Positions 15,814 through 25,988 are shown, numbered from the stretch's first letter. The stretch: DNA of 64,000 nt from Candidatus Uabimicrobium amorphum (GCF_009002475.1 NZ_AP019860.1:8739547-8803546); one strand, 5' to 3'. A program made the numbers and translations. The notes: generated from the sequence alone by a model not told the origin.

Positions 15814-17730
15814 TTAGTCGGCAAATTTCTCTTCAAATTTCAATAGCATCTTCTTCATTTCTTGGATCGAGGATTTGATTTCCTCTATCTCTCCATCATC
15901 AAGTGATTTCTGTTTTTGTGCATTGGTAGTGGCTTTTGTGGAATTCAAATTATTTTGAATGGTTGATTCCCACATACTATTTTTTATTTGATCTTGGGTA
16001 ATTCCTAGCTGCTCTGCTTCCAAACGTGTTTTCGAAATAGGTCCTTTAGTTCCATCAATCGTAGAAGATCTAGAAGCTTGGGCGACAATATTGGCAATTC
16101 CAGGTTGCATAGAAGATGTTTCCGATGGGGGAACATAGTGAAAAACGTAATCGCAAATAGTGATTTTTTCATACCCTGTCAGCTTCATCTCTTTTTCATA
16201 ATCAAGTTCTTTATTACCCACTTTGATTTTATTGACTTCACTCAAATTTTTAATAAAGATTTCTTTACCCGTTTGGATAATCGCCTGCGAACGCGAAATA
16301 GAAGGATCTGGAATCACAATATGGTTACTAAACGTACGACCAATAAAGTTTTTATCATGGGTTAGTGGAAAAACGAGTTTTTTGTTTCCCATAACTAACG
16401 ACAAATAAGGGTAGTCATTGACATTCGCCGTGTTACCAGAATAATCCATCAAATCATTATACAAATCACTTAAGTTACGATAACGTTGTTGCGGATCTTT
16501 CTTCAAACATTTTTTACAAATTTCTTCTAACCTTTTATCCACCATGTCTTCAGGAAAAAACTGAACTGTGCCATGGAATACACTAAACATAATCTCTTCG
16601 GCTTTTCGCCCTATATGCAAAGGACGTCCCGTAAGAATTTCAAAAAAGACCGCCCCTATGGCATAAATGTCGTGTAGTCTTGGAATACCACGCCCTTCAA
16701 ATTTTTCTGGAGGGGTAAATCCGTATGTACCGTAAAAGCTATCCGATTCCTCACGTCGTGGTCTATCTGCCAAACCAAAATCCACTAGTTTCGCACAGTT
16801 ATTGCTCAGCGACACCAACATATTTTCCGGTTTAATATCTTGATGATATATATCGCGCTTATGCATGTAATTTAGTGCGTCGACAAAGTCAATCATATAC
16901 GAACAAATAGTTGTCTGTATTTGCTTAGCATTTTTCATTTGCCTCTGCAACTTTACATAGTCACAAATATTCAGACCATTGACAAACTCCATGACAATAC
17001 ACGGATTGTCACCGTCTTTACCAACATCGTAAATTTGTACAATATTCGGGTGGTTGCATTGCGCCAACATGTGAGCTTCTTTTTCAAAATATTCAATGGT
17101 GTGCGAATATTCTTGGTCAAAATGAATGGTTTTAATCGCAACTTCTCTGCGCAGTAAATTGTCAAACGCCTTGTATACGGTACCAAATCCTCCGCTGCCG
17201 ATTTCACTCAAAATAAGATAACGATCTGTATCGAGTTCTAACTGTTTGGCCATTTTTTTAGGAGCAAAGTTTTTTTTGCGGCTATCTTCGGAAATAGCAA
17301 CGGTGTCTTGCAAATTATCGTCGGACATCTCTGCGTTGTGTTGCTGAATTAGACGATCTCTTTTTTTGGGGGCAGCTTGTTTGGCAGCAACTTGTTTGGC
17401 AGCAGCTTGTTTAGCAGCAACTTGTTTGGGGGTAATTTTTTCTCTTGGATCTTCAGGAGAGATGGCAATCGTATCCGACAATTTATCATCTTCGGTAATA
17501 GGGTTTTGTTGTAAAGTCTCATCAACTATTGGCGTCGATAGCTTTTCTCTTGGATCTTCAGAAGAAATGGCAACAGTATCTTGTAACTTATTATCTTCGG
17601 GAACGGGAACACCGCGTAGTGTACCAAATATGTCTTTTTCCTCTTGTGGTTCACTTTTGTTCTCTTTGCTCTCTTTGTTTTCTTGGTTTCCTTGGTTTTC
17701 TTGGCTTTTATCAAACTCTTCATTTACCAT
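15814..17730 (-). CDS. Ser/Thr protein kinase with C-terminal FHA domain and N-terminal DTxAIS repeats
   Basis: The 638-residue protein has a disordered N-terminus with three copies of a motif, LQDTVAIS, LSDTIAIS and LQDTVAIS, two of them followed by EDPREK, then an Ala/Lys-rich spacer. The kinase domain (about 175-435) has GSGGFGTVYKA, VAIKTI, YHQDIKPEN and VDFGLAD. It is a non-RD kinase (HQD) but keeps the catalytic Asp. An FHA domain follows (about 455-535: FIGRTFSNHIVIPD, SISRSQA), and the end is a short charged helix. FHA domains bind phosphothreonine, so the N-terminal Thr motifs could be autophosphorylated ligands; that is inference. The start at 17730 has GGGGGGAAG upstream and is preferred to in-frame starts 15 and 18 bases earlier. 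Confidence 0.9.
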   Translation of the reverse strand: MVNEEFDKSQENQGNQENKESKENKSEPQEEKDIFGTLRGVPVPEDNKLQDTVAISSEDPREKLSTPIVDETLQQNPITEDDKLSDTIAISPEDPREKITPKQVAAKQAAAKQVAAKQAAPKKRDRLIQQHNAEMSDDNLQDTVAISEDSRKKNFAPKKMAKQLELDTDRYLILSEIGSGGFGTVYKAFDNLLRREVAIKTIHFDQEYSHTIEYFEKEAHMLAQCNHPNIVQIYDVGKDGDNPCIVMEFVNGLNICDYVKLQRQMKNAKQIQTTICSYMIDFVDALNYMHKRDIYHQDIKPENMLVSLSNNCAKLVDFGLADRPRREESDSFYGTYGFTPPEKFEGRGIPRLHDIYAIGAVFFEILTGRPLHIGRKAEEIMFSVFHGTVQFFPEDMVDKRLEEICKKCLKKDPQQRYRNLSDLYNDLMDYSGNTANVNDYPYLSLVMGNKKLVFPLTHDKNFIGRTFSNHIVIPDPSISRSQAIIQTGKEIFIKNLSEVNKIKVGNKELDYEKEMKLTGYEKITICDYVFHYVPPSETSSMQPGIANIVAQASRSSTIDGTKGPISKTRLEAEQLGITQDQIKNSMWESTIQNNLNSTKATTNAQKQKSLDDGEIEEIKSSIQEMKKMLLKFEEKFAD

Positions 17731-17908
17731 AATTCTTCCCCCCATCAAAAAACATAGATCTCTAAATTGGCACCTTTATACATATTAAACGTACACGTAA
17801 AATATACAATCTATTTTTTATTTTTTTTTGAGTCTAAGTCCGCTTGCGAATCCAAAGCTAATTTTATCTACTGTTACTTCATACTTTTAAAAGTAACCAA
17901 CGAAAACG

Positions 17909-20900
17909 TCAGAGTGAGCAAACCTCTTTTTTTTTCATAAAAACGCTTTTCGCATCAACAGTAATCATATAAAGTGCTGGTATGACGTACAGGGTTAGAA
18001 TAGTGGCAATGCTTAACCCCCACGAAAACGCTGTGGCCATTGGCGACCATGTAACAGAAGAACCACCTATTCCCAACGCCAAAGGCATTAACCCCAATAC
18101 GGTAGTCAATGTTGTTAAAATGATAGGACGTAATCTTTTGCGACATGCAATGATAACCGCCTGGGTGCTATCTTGGTGTTGTTGGACTTCGCGATTGATA
18201 AAATCAATGAGTACCAGAGAGTCGTTGACCACAATACCAATCATACCGATCGTGCTCATAAATGTAAGCATCGTAAACGGTAAATTGAAAATGGAGAGAC
18301 CGTAACCAACACCTACAATGGTAAAAGGAATAATACTCATAATGATAAGCGGCTGGACAAAAGAATTAAACTGCGTTCCCAAAATCATATACACAAGCAA
18401 CATGGCAATCAAAAACGCAATTTTTAACGCTCGAAATGAGCGATTTGTTTCTTCATATTCCCCACCGTATTCACAAATGTACCCAGGATATTTTCGTAAA
18501 AGAGGTGTTAAATACTCTTGTAGTTCACTGTTGACGCTTAAAGAGGTATTACGATCTTTTTCAATATTTGCCGTCACAGTGATCGCACGTTTATTGTTGT
18601 GATGAGGAATCTGGGCCATGGACTTTTTATAACTGAGAGAAGTAATATCGCCAAGGCGTATTAAATTCCCTGAAGGAATGCGTAGGTGAATTTTTGCGAT
18701 ATCGTTTATTTTCACCATATTGTCTTCATCGTACTGCACATAAATTTTATATTGTTTGCCAAGATAATTCATCTCCGAAACTTCGCTACCTTCTAATGCA
18801 GAAGTAATGGTTTGAGCGACAGCAGAACGATTGATTTGATAGCGCTGCAATTCTTCGTCGCGAAAATGAATAGACAATTGATATTTCGATGCCTGCATAT
18901 CGTCTTTGATATCAGTAACTCCGGGAATGTTGTGTAACTTACTTTTTATCATGTCGCGTATTTCACCTATTTTTTGTAAACTATCTCCGCGAATGATAAC
19001 CGCAACAGGTTTACCTTGTTGTGGACCATTAGGAGTATGGATAACATCAATAGACTTAAAACCATGCAACTGTGCTTTTGCGATTTTCTGACGCACGCTA
19101 CGAATAATGTCCCCCGTAGTTCTTTGTGTGGTGCGATTAGGATTCAACGTTACCGTGAATTGTGCGACATTTTTGTCGAGGATCAGTTGATAGTTTTCAT
19201 CCATAGAACGTCCCACTTCTACCACATAATTCATGATTTCATTTTTGGGAATCGTATTGAGAATCTTTTCGATTTCGCGAACCTTGCTCTCTGTGTATTC
19301 AATGTGGGCATTTTCATGCACCTTCAGAGTAATCCAAAAATCGTGATGGTCTGACGGAAATAGAATGATCGAAATGGGAAATGCCCATAGCAAAAGCCCA
19401 AAGCCACTCAGAAAAAGAATCAAGAAACCACAGGTAGCCAAGTAACGATAATGCAAAAACCGTTGTAAACTTCCCAAGTATAACCTGACAAACAAACCGC
19501 TTTTATGAACCTTTTCTTTTTGGCTTTTCAAAGAAAAAAGTTTACCTAAATCAGTAAAATGGTTGGGGAGTATCAAAAATGCTTCGATTAAAGACGCGGC
19601 AAGAGTAATGGAAACGGTTTTGGGCACAATGGACATAATTTTTCCCAGTATCCCTGTCATCAACAACATGGGCAAAAATGCAGCGATGGTAGTTGCCGTA
19701 GCCGAAATGACAGGCAAAAAAACTTCGCTTGCACCACTAATGGCCGATGACAACAATTCTCCGGTTTCCTGGTAGTGCCGATACATATTTTCCAAAATAA
19801 TAATAGCGTCATCCACGACCATTCCCGAGACTAAAACCAGAGAAACAAGGACCATTTCGTTTAAGGTATTGCCGGTCCATGATAAAAAAATCATTGCGCA
19901 CAAAAAGGCAAAGGGTATACCGATCACAGCAAGAAGCGCATTGCTTGTACCAATACAAACCCACAACAGCAGAAACACCAAAACTAGCCCAAGAGATAAA
20001 TTACTCTTTAACACAGAAAGTACGCGGTTGACATATAAAACGTTATCCTTAAAGAATTCACAATAAACTTCGACGGGTAGCTTGTCGCGAAACTTAGCGA
20101 CTTCTTGCTTGATAATGGGAATAATCGTCAATGCGTTTTGTGTATCTTCCTTAACACAGTACAAAAAAGTAGCCGGTGCTCCCTGGACCCGATAAATCGT
20201 TTTCCATTTCTCATATGTCCAAGATATATTTGCAATATCTTCTAGTCTCAAGATGGAGCCATCAGGATACGAGCGCAAGACAATCTTGCGCAATTCTAAT
20301 AAACTGCGACGATCAGAAAGAGTTCTAATAGTAATCTCGCTGTCTTTTAGACGCATCGTCCCCCCAGGAAATGTGCTGCTTTCCTTGCGTACAACGTCCA
20401 TAATCTCCAGAATAGATAATTTATACTTTTCGGCCTGTTCGCGGTCCACCTCAACAACAATTCGCTGTTCGCGTTCACCGCGAATCCTTACTTTGTCCAT
20501 TCCGGGAATTTGCATCAAACTTTCTTTGAGTTCTTTGGCAATTTCATTACGCGACTTTTCAGGAATTTCCCCTCCAAGAGCCACAACGATTGTGGGACGT
20601 ATCATACTGAAATCCACAAGCTCTACGATAGAAGTTTCTGCATCGTCGGGTAATTCTTCGGCGATTTTTTCGACCTCACTTTGTGCTTTCAAATACAACT
20701 CATCGTAAATACTCTCGGGCAAGTCCTCGCTAAATTTGATATGAATCCGCGAAAGTCCTTGCACGGAAAATGATTTTATCCACACAACATGGTCGAGATT
20801 TTCTAGCTGTTCTTCTATTTTTGTGGTGAGCAGTTTTTCCACATCTTCAGGAGACGCCCCCGGCCAAGGAGTATAAACGGCGACAACACCAAGAGAAATA

Positions 20901-21010
20901 TTGGGAATGGATTCGACAGGTAGTGTGAGTGAGAAAAAAATACCTGCGACGAGTAATATAATAAAAAGTAAATTTGCCGGGACCGAACGTTCTGCAAAAA
21001 AACGTATCAT
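17909..21010 (-). CDS. RND-family efflux transporter, inner-membrane pump (AcrB/MMPL type)
   Basis: The 1,033-residue protein has the full architecture of heavy-metal or hydrophobic-compound RND pumps: an N-terminal helix ending in the LPVESIPNI region, two large periplasmic loops and two blocks of membrane helices. In the middle of the first block is VVDDAIIILENMYRH (helix 4 Asp pair for proton relay), with VVNDSLVLIDFINR in the matching position of the second. It would export substrates using the proton gradient. The adaptor gene ends one base upstream, so expression is coupled. No outer-membrane TolC-like gene is in the operon. Confidence 0.93.
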   Translation of the reverse strand: MIRFFAERSVPANLLFIILLVAGIFFSLTLPVESIPNISLGVVAVYTPWPGASPEDVEKLLTTKIEEQLENLDHVVWIKSFSVQGLSRIHIKFSEDLPESIYDELYLKAQSEVEKIAEELPDDAETSIVELVDFSMIRPTIVVALGGEIPEKSRNEIAKELKESLMQIPGMDKVRIRGEREQRIVVEVDREQAEKYKLSILEIMDVVRKESSTFPGGTMRLKDSEITIRTLSDRRSLLELRKIVLRSYPDGSILRLEDIANISWTYEKWKTIYRVQGAPATFLYCVKEDTQNALTIIPIIKQEVAKFRDKLPVEVYCEFFKDNVLYVNRVLSVLKSNLSLGLVLVFLLLWVCIGTSNALLAVIGIPFAFLCAMIFLSWTGNTLNEMVLVSLVLVSGMVVDDAIIILENMYRHYQETGELLSSAISGASEVFLPVISATATTIAAFLPMLLMTGILGKIMSIVPKTVSITLAASLIEAFLILPNHFTDLGKLFSLKSQKEKVHKSGLFVRLYLGSLQRFLHYRYLATCGFLILFLSGFGLLLWAFPISIILFPSDHHDFWITLKVHENAHIEYTESKVREIEKILNTIPKNEIMNYVVEVGRSMDENYQLILDKNVAQFTVTLNPNRTTQRTTGDIIRSVRQKIAKAQLHGFKSIDVIHTPNGPQQGKPVAVIIRGDSLQKIGEIRDMIKSKLHNIPGVTDIKDDMQASKYQLSIHFRDEELQRYQINRSAVAQTITSALEGSEVSEMNYLGKQYKIYVQYDEDNMVKINDIAKIHLRIPSGNLIRLGDITSLSYKKSMAQIPHHNNKRAITVTANIEKDRNTSLSVNSELQEYLTPLLRKYPGYICEYGGEYEETNRSFRALKIAFLIAMLLVYMILGTQFNSFVQPLIIMSIIPFTIVGVGYGLSIFNLPFTMLTFMSTIGMIGIVVNDSLVLIDFINREVQQHQDSTQAVIIACRKRLRPIILTTLTTVLGLMPLALGIGGSSVTWSPMATAFSWGLSIATILTLYVIPALYMITVDAKSVFMKKKEVCSL

Positions 21011-21011
21011 G

Positions 21012-22016
21012 TTAATACTCCTGAATTTTTTGCCCTACTTTTATCCCGCGCATAATTAGCCAACCATCTTTGTGTAGAGTTGCGGCGACCCTTTTCTCGA
21101 TAAATTTTTGTTCTTGCATCACTTTCACAAAATACATATCGTAGGCCACCTTGACAAAATTAAAAGGAACAACGATCCCTTTTGTTATTCCCACGCGAAA
21201 GTATAAACGGCAAAACATACCGCTGTATAAAAAATTATTGTTGTTCACGATGCGGATTTCCACAGGTATTTTTTTTGTATTTGAGTTCATCACCGGATAG
21301 GTACAAAAAACCGTACTGCGATATTTGCGTTCGACAGAAGGAATAAGTATCTGCACTTCACTTTTCTTTGATAGCTTGGTAATGACATTCTCAGGAACAC
21401 CCGTAACAATTTTTAAAGTAGAGCGATCTGTAATGGTCACCAAAGGTTGCGACACTTGCGCAAATTCATTTTCTTGGACGAATACCTTGCTGATTTCTCC
21501 GCTAAAAGGAGCACGAATATCCGTTTTGCTTATATTAACCGATACTTTGCGTAGGTTTTGTTGTAGAATTGCCAAATTTTGTTGAACAATTGTGTAATTC
21601 GTTGTGGCTTTTTCCAATTGCTGAGGAGTGGTGGCTATACCTAATTTTTGTTGTCGCACTAAATTGCTTTTTGCTTCGTATGCTCGTGCTTTTTCCAATA
21701 TGATATTTTGCTGTAGCCTCTTTTTTTCTATGGCAAGGAGTTCCTTCTCCAAACTAAGGAGTAGTTGATTCTTTTTTACAGCATCACCAACATAAATAGG
21801 ACGTGAAATAATTTGTCCGCTAACCTCCGCACTAAGAGTCGCTTGGCGTACCGACACCAACTCTCCTGTAGTCTCGTATTTTTCGACTATTTTGCGCAGT
21901 GTGGTAACATGCTCTTTTAGGGAAACAGAAGTCGGAGGTTTTTTGCGTTTTTTAGGTTTCGTTGCCGAAGGATTACAACCTATAAATAACAACATACAAA
22001 GAAGTATATATCTCAT
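21012..22016 (-). CDS. RND efflux periplasmic adaptor (membrane fusion) lipoprotein
   Basis: The 334-residue protein begins with a lipoprotein signal (LLFIGCNPS, lipobox Cys near 14). The adaptor core has a lipoyl-like segment (RQATLSAEVSGQI...VGDAVKKNQLLLSLEK), a coiled-coil hairpin (about 100-150) and the matching second half IRAPFSGEISKVFVQENEFAQ. It bridges the pump to an outer-membrane channel. Its ATG directly follows the TAG of gmhA, and its stop is one base from the pump start, giving a three-gene operon. Confidence 0.9.
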   Translation of the reverse strand: MRYILLCMLLFIGCNPSATKPKKRKKPPTSVSLKEHVTTLRKIVEKYETTGELVSVRQATLSAEVSGQIISRPIYVGDAVKKNQLLLSLEKELLAIEKKRLQQNIILEKARAYEAKSNLVRQQKLGIATTPQQLEKATTNYTIVQQNLAILQQNLRKVSVNISKTDIRAPFSGEISKVFVQENEFAQVSQPLVTITDRSTLKIVTGVPENVITKLSKKSEVQILIPSVERKYRSTVFCTYPVMNSNTKKIPVEIRIVNNNNFLYSGMFCRLYFRVGITKGIVVPFNFVKVAYDMYFVKVMQEQKFIEKRVAATLHKDGWLIMRGIKVGQKIQEY

Positions 22017-22592
22017 CTAGGAGTCTTTCGTTAATAGATATTCCTCTATCCCTTGACAAATCAAATGGTAGGCAACTTGATGTATTTCTTGTATACGGTC
22101 GGAAAATGTATTGGGAACACACAGGCAAATATCACATAACTCCTTCAGCTTTCCACCGCTTTTTCCCGACATACCGATAATTTTAACGTCTGCGACTTTG
22201 CGCGCTTCGTGCACAGCGTTGATGACATTTGCAGAATTCCCCGAGGTACTCAGACACCATAAAACATCACCTGGACGTACTTTCGCAATAACCTCTCGTT
22301 CAAAAATTTTATCATATCCATAGTCATTGGACACCGCTGTCATCGTTGCAAAATCGGCACCAAGACACGTGGCAGGGAAAGGAATACGGTCCTGACGCAA
22401 CCGACCGACAAGCTCTCCGACTATGTGCGTAGCATCCGCAGCGCTTCCCCCATTACCACAAATATAAAGGTGGTTTTTGTTAAGGTACATTTCATTACAA
22501 ATCTCTACAGCTTGTTGACAAAACTCACTAACATGTGCACGACAAAGTTCAAGAGTTTTCATGTGTTCATCGATGATAGCTTCGTAATTCAT
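22017..22592 (-). CDS. gmhA: D-sedoheptulose-7-phosphate isomerase
   Basis: The 191-residue SIS-domain protein has CGNGGSAADATHIVGEL (about 45-61), the substrate loop LSTSGNSANV (about 110-120) and IQEIHQVAYHLICQGIEE near the end, all typical of GmhA. The enzyme makes the first intermediate of ADP- or GDP-heptose for lipopolysaccharide or S-layer sugars. E. coli GmhA has 192 residues. The ATG at 22592 has AGGA at a good distance; the upstream in-frame TTG lacks a site. It is the first gene of an operon with an RND pump, an unusual partner. Confidence 0.92.
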   Translation of the reverse strand: MNYEAIIDEHMKTLELCRAHVSEFCQQAVEICNEMYLNKNHLYICGNGGSAADATHIVGELVGRLRQDRIPFPATCLGADFATMTAVSNDYGYDKIFEREVIAKVRPGDVLWCLSTSGNSANVINAVHEARKVADVKIIGMSGKSGGKLKELCDICLCVPNTFSDRIQEIHQVAYHLICQGIEEYLLTKDS

Positions 22593-22616
22593 TTGTTTTT
22601 TCCTGTACAAAATAGC

Positions 22617-22656
22617 AAAGTAGATAGAACCCTAGATTCAGAGTCCTATCTACTTT
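22617..22656. terminator. Hairpin between the repeat protein gene and gmhA
   Basis: AAAGTAGATAG (22617-22627) pairs with CTATCTACTTT (22646-22656). It sits between the end of the long repeat protein gene and the start of gmhA, where a terminator would be expected. The T-tract is poor. Confidence 0.4.
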
Positions 22657-22691
22657 ATTTTGACTTAAGTAAAGTTTTCTAATTATAAATT

Positions 22692-25532
22692 TTACCCGCC
22701 GCTAAGAAGTGCATCTTTGCGTTTTTGTAGTTCATCTTTCCATTCACCAACATTACTTTTTTGATACGTGGTGATTTTGCGGAACTGAAGTTCGTCATTG
22801 TACTCTTGAATTTTTGCAAAAGCTTTATCCAATGCGCGTTCTTCATCTGCCTTGTTTTGCCATGGTGAGTTGTTCTTCCAAAAATTATAAGAAGACTCAA
22901 CCTGACGAAACATATACGTTTCTCTTTTCACTTTCTTACTGGCGTCTTGGGCCTTTCTCTTACGCTTACGAACACCTCTTTGATAGTGATTGGTCATTTC
23001 TTTTCCACGCACTTTTTTTATGTACTCATCACATAGACCTGTTAGCTTATCGGCATCGGCAAGTTCATCTTCTCCTGACATATATCCCCCTTCGCCGAGG
23101 GTATCGGAAAGTTTATCTAATTCACTGTAAAACTTTTTCTCTGCGTCTAATTTTTTCTGTTCATCGTTAATATTTGCTAACCAAGTTTTTATTTCTTCCG
23201 CATTTGCGTCCTGTATATTGCCTAGACTCTCTTTGTATTTCTGAACCGCGGTTGTGATTTCTTGTAACTTCTTATTTTCTTGGTCCCAATTTTGCCAACG
23301 CGATTTAATTTTCCAACTATTATAACTCATTTTTACAGTTTTAAAACTTGCGATTACCTTGTTGATCGTCTCCATTTGTGCTTTGTTTTTCAGAGAGAGA
23401 CTTTCTACTTCTTGTACATGATAATTGCTAATTTTTTGCGACTTCAACTCCATTTGGTAGTTAGAAATGGATGTTTGCAACTTCTGTAAATTCTTGCTGT
23501 ACTCTTGTAGAGTTTTTGCTTGTGGCAGTGCTGCTAGCTTTTTAATTTCCGCAACAGATTTTTTTTCTAATTCAATCTGATCTTTACGGTTATCCAGTTT
23601 TTTCTTCATCGCAATTACTTGATTTTTAAAAAACTGCGAAGCTTCGAATTTCGCAATCATCGAATTATAGCTATCCACAGAAGCAAGAGCAGAAGCGATG
23701 TTTTTCAATTCGTTATCTAAATTCTTTTCCCCGTTTTTCCATGCATCAAAAGCCGTCTGTGTTTTTGCGTAAATGGATTTTTCGTTGTTAAGTATTTTTT
23801 GGCGATTTTCCAATGTAGTTTTCATTTTAGCGACTTGTTCTTTTTGGTATATCGCTATTTTTTTTGCGGTTTCTAAACTTTGATAGTTATTTACCACAGA
23901 TAACACTTTTTGAATTCCTGCCAACTCTGCGTCTAAACTGGTAAATTGCTGCCCTTTATATGAATCGTTTTCTTTGGTAACATTCGCAAAAGCAGTGTTT
24001 TCACCATTGATTTTATTTAAGCGTTGCGACAGAGATTCTTTGGTTGTTTTCACTTCATTTTCGTAATACTTAGACACTTTGCCTTCGCCAAGAACTTCAA
24101 GATATTTGCTTGCCGCATTTAAGACCTTTTCAATCGAATCTTTTTCTTCGTTCGCATTTGTCCAACTTTGTTGTTTCTCTTCCCAATTTTTACGTGCAAT
24201 ACGGAAAGGGGAAACGACATTTTGTTCTGCAACAATTATTTCTTGACGTTTTTGCAACCCTTCCGCAATTTTTTTCACTTGGTCACTGTAGTAACCTTTG
24301 ATTCTCTCTGTTTGCAGTAGGTTGGCATAGACAACCACTTTTTTCAATGTGTCGTCAATCTTATTGCGTTCGTCTACAATATTGCTATATTTTTGTTGTG
24401 TGTAGTCTTGATACTCTTTTTGCAGCGAATTAAAAACATCGACTTCCTGAGTAATGGAAGCAATTGTTTTATCTAATTCACGCGAATATGGAGTAACATT
24501 TTTACGATGATAGCTACTAATTTCGTTCTTTTGTACCAACTGTTCATACTCAGTAATTTTTTTGCGAACATCTTTGGCTGCTTGTAGTTTTGCCTGTGCA
24601 TCTTGCTTTGCCGCCATTGCGGTTTTGTATTCTTTTTCTAGCTTGGTAAATAATTCATTTTCCTTAACAACGGCTTTCTTACGTTGTGTTGCCTCTTCGA
24701 TAAGAGGAGCAATTACTGAGGAAAAGAAATTATTTTCACTACCAGACTTCAAATCACTTTCATGCTTATTATACACATTTACAAACTTTGCAAGCGCTTC
24801 TAGCTCAACAGAACTTTTTGTCTGGGCTTGTGTACTCTTCCATTGTTGATATTCATCGCGAACGATTTTTGCTTTTGAACTGTAAGCAGAACGCGCCAAA
24901 CGTTTTTGTAAATCTTGTTGTAATGAACCAATAACCTGTGATTTATATTTGGAAAGATCGTTCTTTTGTACGTACTCATCATATTTTGCAATCGCACTAA
25001 GAATACCTTTGAGTCTTTTTTGCAATTCGGTATCTTTTAACAATGTTTGCTTTTTTAAATCCTCGTTGGCGTTTTCAACATCGGTTACGTGTTTTTGTAA
25101 CTGCGCTAATTTATCGTGAAGTTTTTGCCAGCGTTGTTGGTATTCTTTCACTTTAGCCACATGTTTTTGCGTAATAGTGTTTGCTTTCGCTTCCGTAAAA
25201 TAATCTTTACAGGTGGTAAGTTGGTATTCGAGGGTTCCAATCGCTGTCAAAACCACAGAACTAAGTTCTTTTTTACTTGCATCATTGATAATTTTAATGA
25301 GCTTTTCTTCTTTTTGTAATCTACTTTTGTGTTGCGAAACTTTCTGCTGCAATTCGTTTGTATTGCTAATAATAGACTTTAAATTGTCCTCTAGTTTCTT
25401 TATGGCTTCTAAATCGAGATGATCCACTTTTATAGAAGTAATTGTTTTAATAATGTCATCTATTTTTTTCTCATCAGCATGAGCATTTATCACAAACATT
25501 ATTAATATCATAAAGGTTGAGATGTATTTCAT
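22692..25532 (-). CDS. Periplasmic or secreted protein of about twelve tandem helical repeats
   Basis: I do not recognise the family. A signal peptide (MKYISTFMILIMFVINAHA) is followed by about 925 residues that are almost wholly alpha-helical and charged. They divide into some twelve units of about 75 residues with the pattern KIxxYYxxxVxxxxxxLxxR, for example RIKGYYSDQVKKIAEGLQKR, KVSKYYENEVKTTKESLSQR, KIAIYQKEQVAKMKTTLENR and KITTYQKSNVGEWKDELQKR. Units often end in a W-containing segment (YNSWKIKSRWQNWDQE; YNFWKNNSPWQNK). This suggests an extended solenoid or spectrin-like rod in the periplasm. The start at 25532 has AAAGGA before it and gives the signal peptide. No catalytic motif is visible, and it is monocistronic by position. 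Confidence 0.8.
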   Translation of the reverse strand: MKYISTFMILIMFVINAHADEKKIDDIIKTITSIKVDHLDLEAIKKLEDNLKSIISNTNELQQKVSQHKSRLQKEEKLIKIINDASKKELSSVVLTAIGTLEYQLTTCKDYFTEAKANTITQKHVAKVKEYQQRWQKLHDKLAQLQKHVTDVENANEDLKKQTLLKDTELQKRLKGILSAIAKYDEYVQKNDLSKYKSQVIGSLQQDLQKRLARSAYSSKAKIVRDEYQQWKSTQAQTKSSVELEALAKFVNVYNKHESDLKSGSENNFFSSVIAPLIEEATQRKKAVVKENELFTKLEKEYKTAMAAKQDAQAKLQAAKDVRKKITEYEQLVQKNEISSYHRKNVTPYSRELDKTIASITQEVDVFNSLQKEYQDYTQQKYSNIVDERNKIDDTLKKVVVYANLLQTERIKGYYSDQVKKIAEGLQKRQEIIVAEQNVVSPFRIARKNWEEKQQSWTNANEEKDSIEKVLNAASKYLEVLGEGKVSKYYENEVKTTKESLSQRLNKINGENTAFANVTKENDSYKGQQFTSLDAELAGIQKVLSVVNNYQSLETAKKIAIYQKEQVAKMKTTLENRQKILNNEKSIYAKTQTAFDAWKNGEKNLDNELKNIASALASVDSYNSMIAKFEASQFFKNQVIAMKKKLDNRKDQIELEKKSVAEIKKLAALPQAKTLQEYSKNLQKLQTSISNYQMELKSQKISNYHVQEVESLSLKNKAQMETINKVIASFKTVKMSYNSWKIKSRWQNWDQENKKLQEITTAVQKYKESLGNIQDANAEEIKTWLANINDEQKKLDAEKKFYSELDKLSDTLGEGGYMSGEDELADADKLTGLCDEYIKKVRGKEMTNHYQRGVRKRKRKAQDASKKVKRETYMFRQVESSYNFWKNNSPWQNKADEERALDKAFAKIQEYNDELQFRKITTYQKSNVGEWKDELQKRKDALLSGG

Positions 25533-25751
25533 AGCAAATCCTTTCTGGGATATTAGGTTATCATATAAATTATAGTTTGCAAATATTTGTATGGTCAAGA
25601 TATAAATTGATGGAAAGAGAATATTCGTTTTAACAAAGTGCCCCGTTTTATGTTACGAAAAATTTTTCATAGAAAATTTATCATGTCTCCTTGTAGAATA
25701 GTTTGTTGCAAATAACAGACAAAGGAAACTCATTTTTATTTGGAGAAAAAT

Positions 25752-25988
25752 ATGGATAAGCCAATTATCGCAAGTAAAAAACCGACTGTTTCGGTCTTAG
25801 AGCCCGGAACTTACTATTGGTGTAGTTGTGGGAAATCGCAAAATCAACCGTATTGTGATGGTTCACACAAAGGCACAAATTTTACGCCTCTTAAATTTGA
25901 AATAACAGAACAAAGGCGTGCAGCATTATGTAATTGTAAATACACAGAAAATGGCCCATTTTGCGATGGGAAACACACCCGTTTGTGA
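25752..25988 (+). CDS. Small CDGSH iron-sulfur protein with two cluster motifs
   Basis: The 78-residue protein carries two CDGSH signatures: CSCGKSQNQPYCDGSH (about 30-45) and CNCKYTENGPFCDGKH (about 59-74). Each would bind a 2Fe-2S cluster with three Cys and one His. Tandem-CDGSH proteins of this size are common in bacteria and related to mitoNEET; their physiological role is mostly unknown. The start is fixed by GGAG at 25742-25745, six bases before the ATG at 25752. Confidence 0.92.
   Translation: MDKPIIASKKPTVSVLEPGTYYWCSCGKSQNQPYCDGSHKGTNFTPLKFEITEQRRAALCNCKYTENGPFCDGKHTRL

Noticed and set aside
17748..17788. Earlier starts of the FHA kinase
   Set aside because: The ribosome site GGGGGGAAG is placed for the ATG at 17730 and would be inside the coding part if an earlier start were used.
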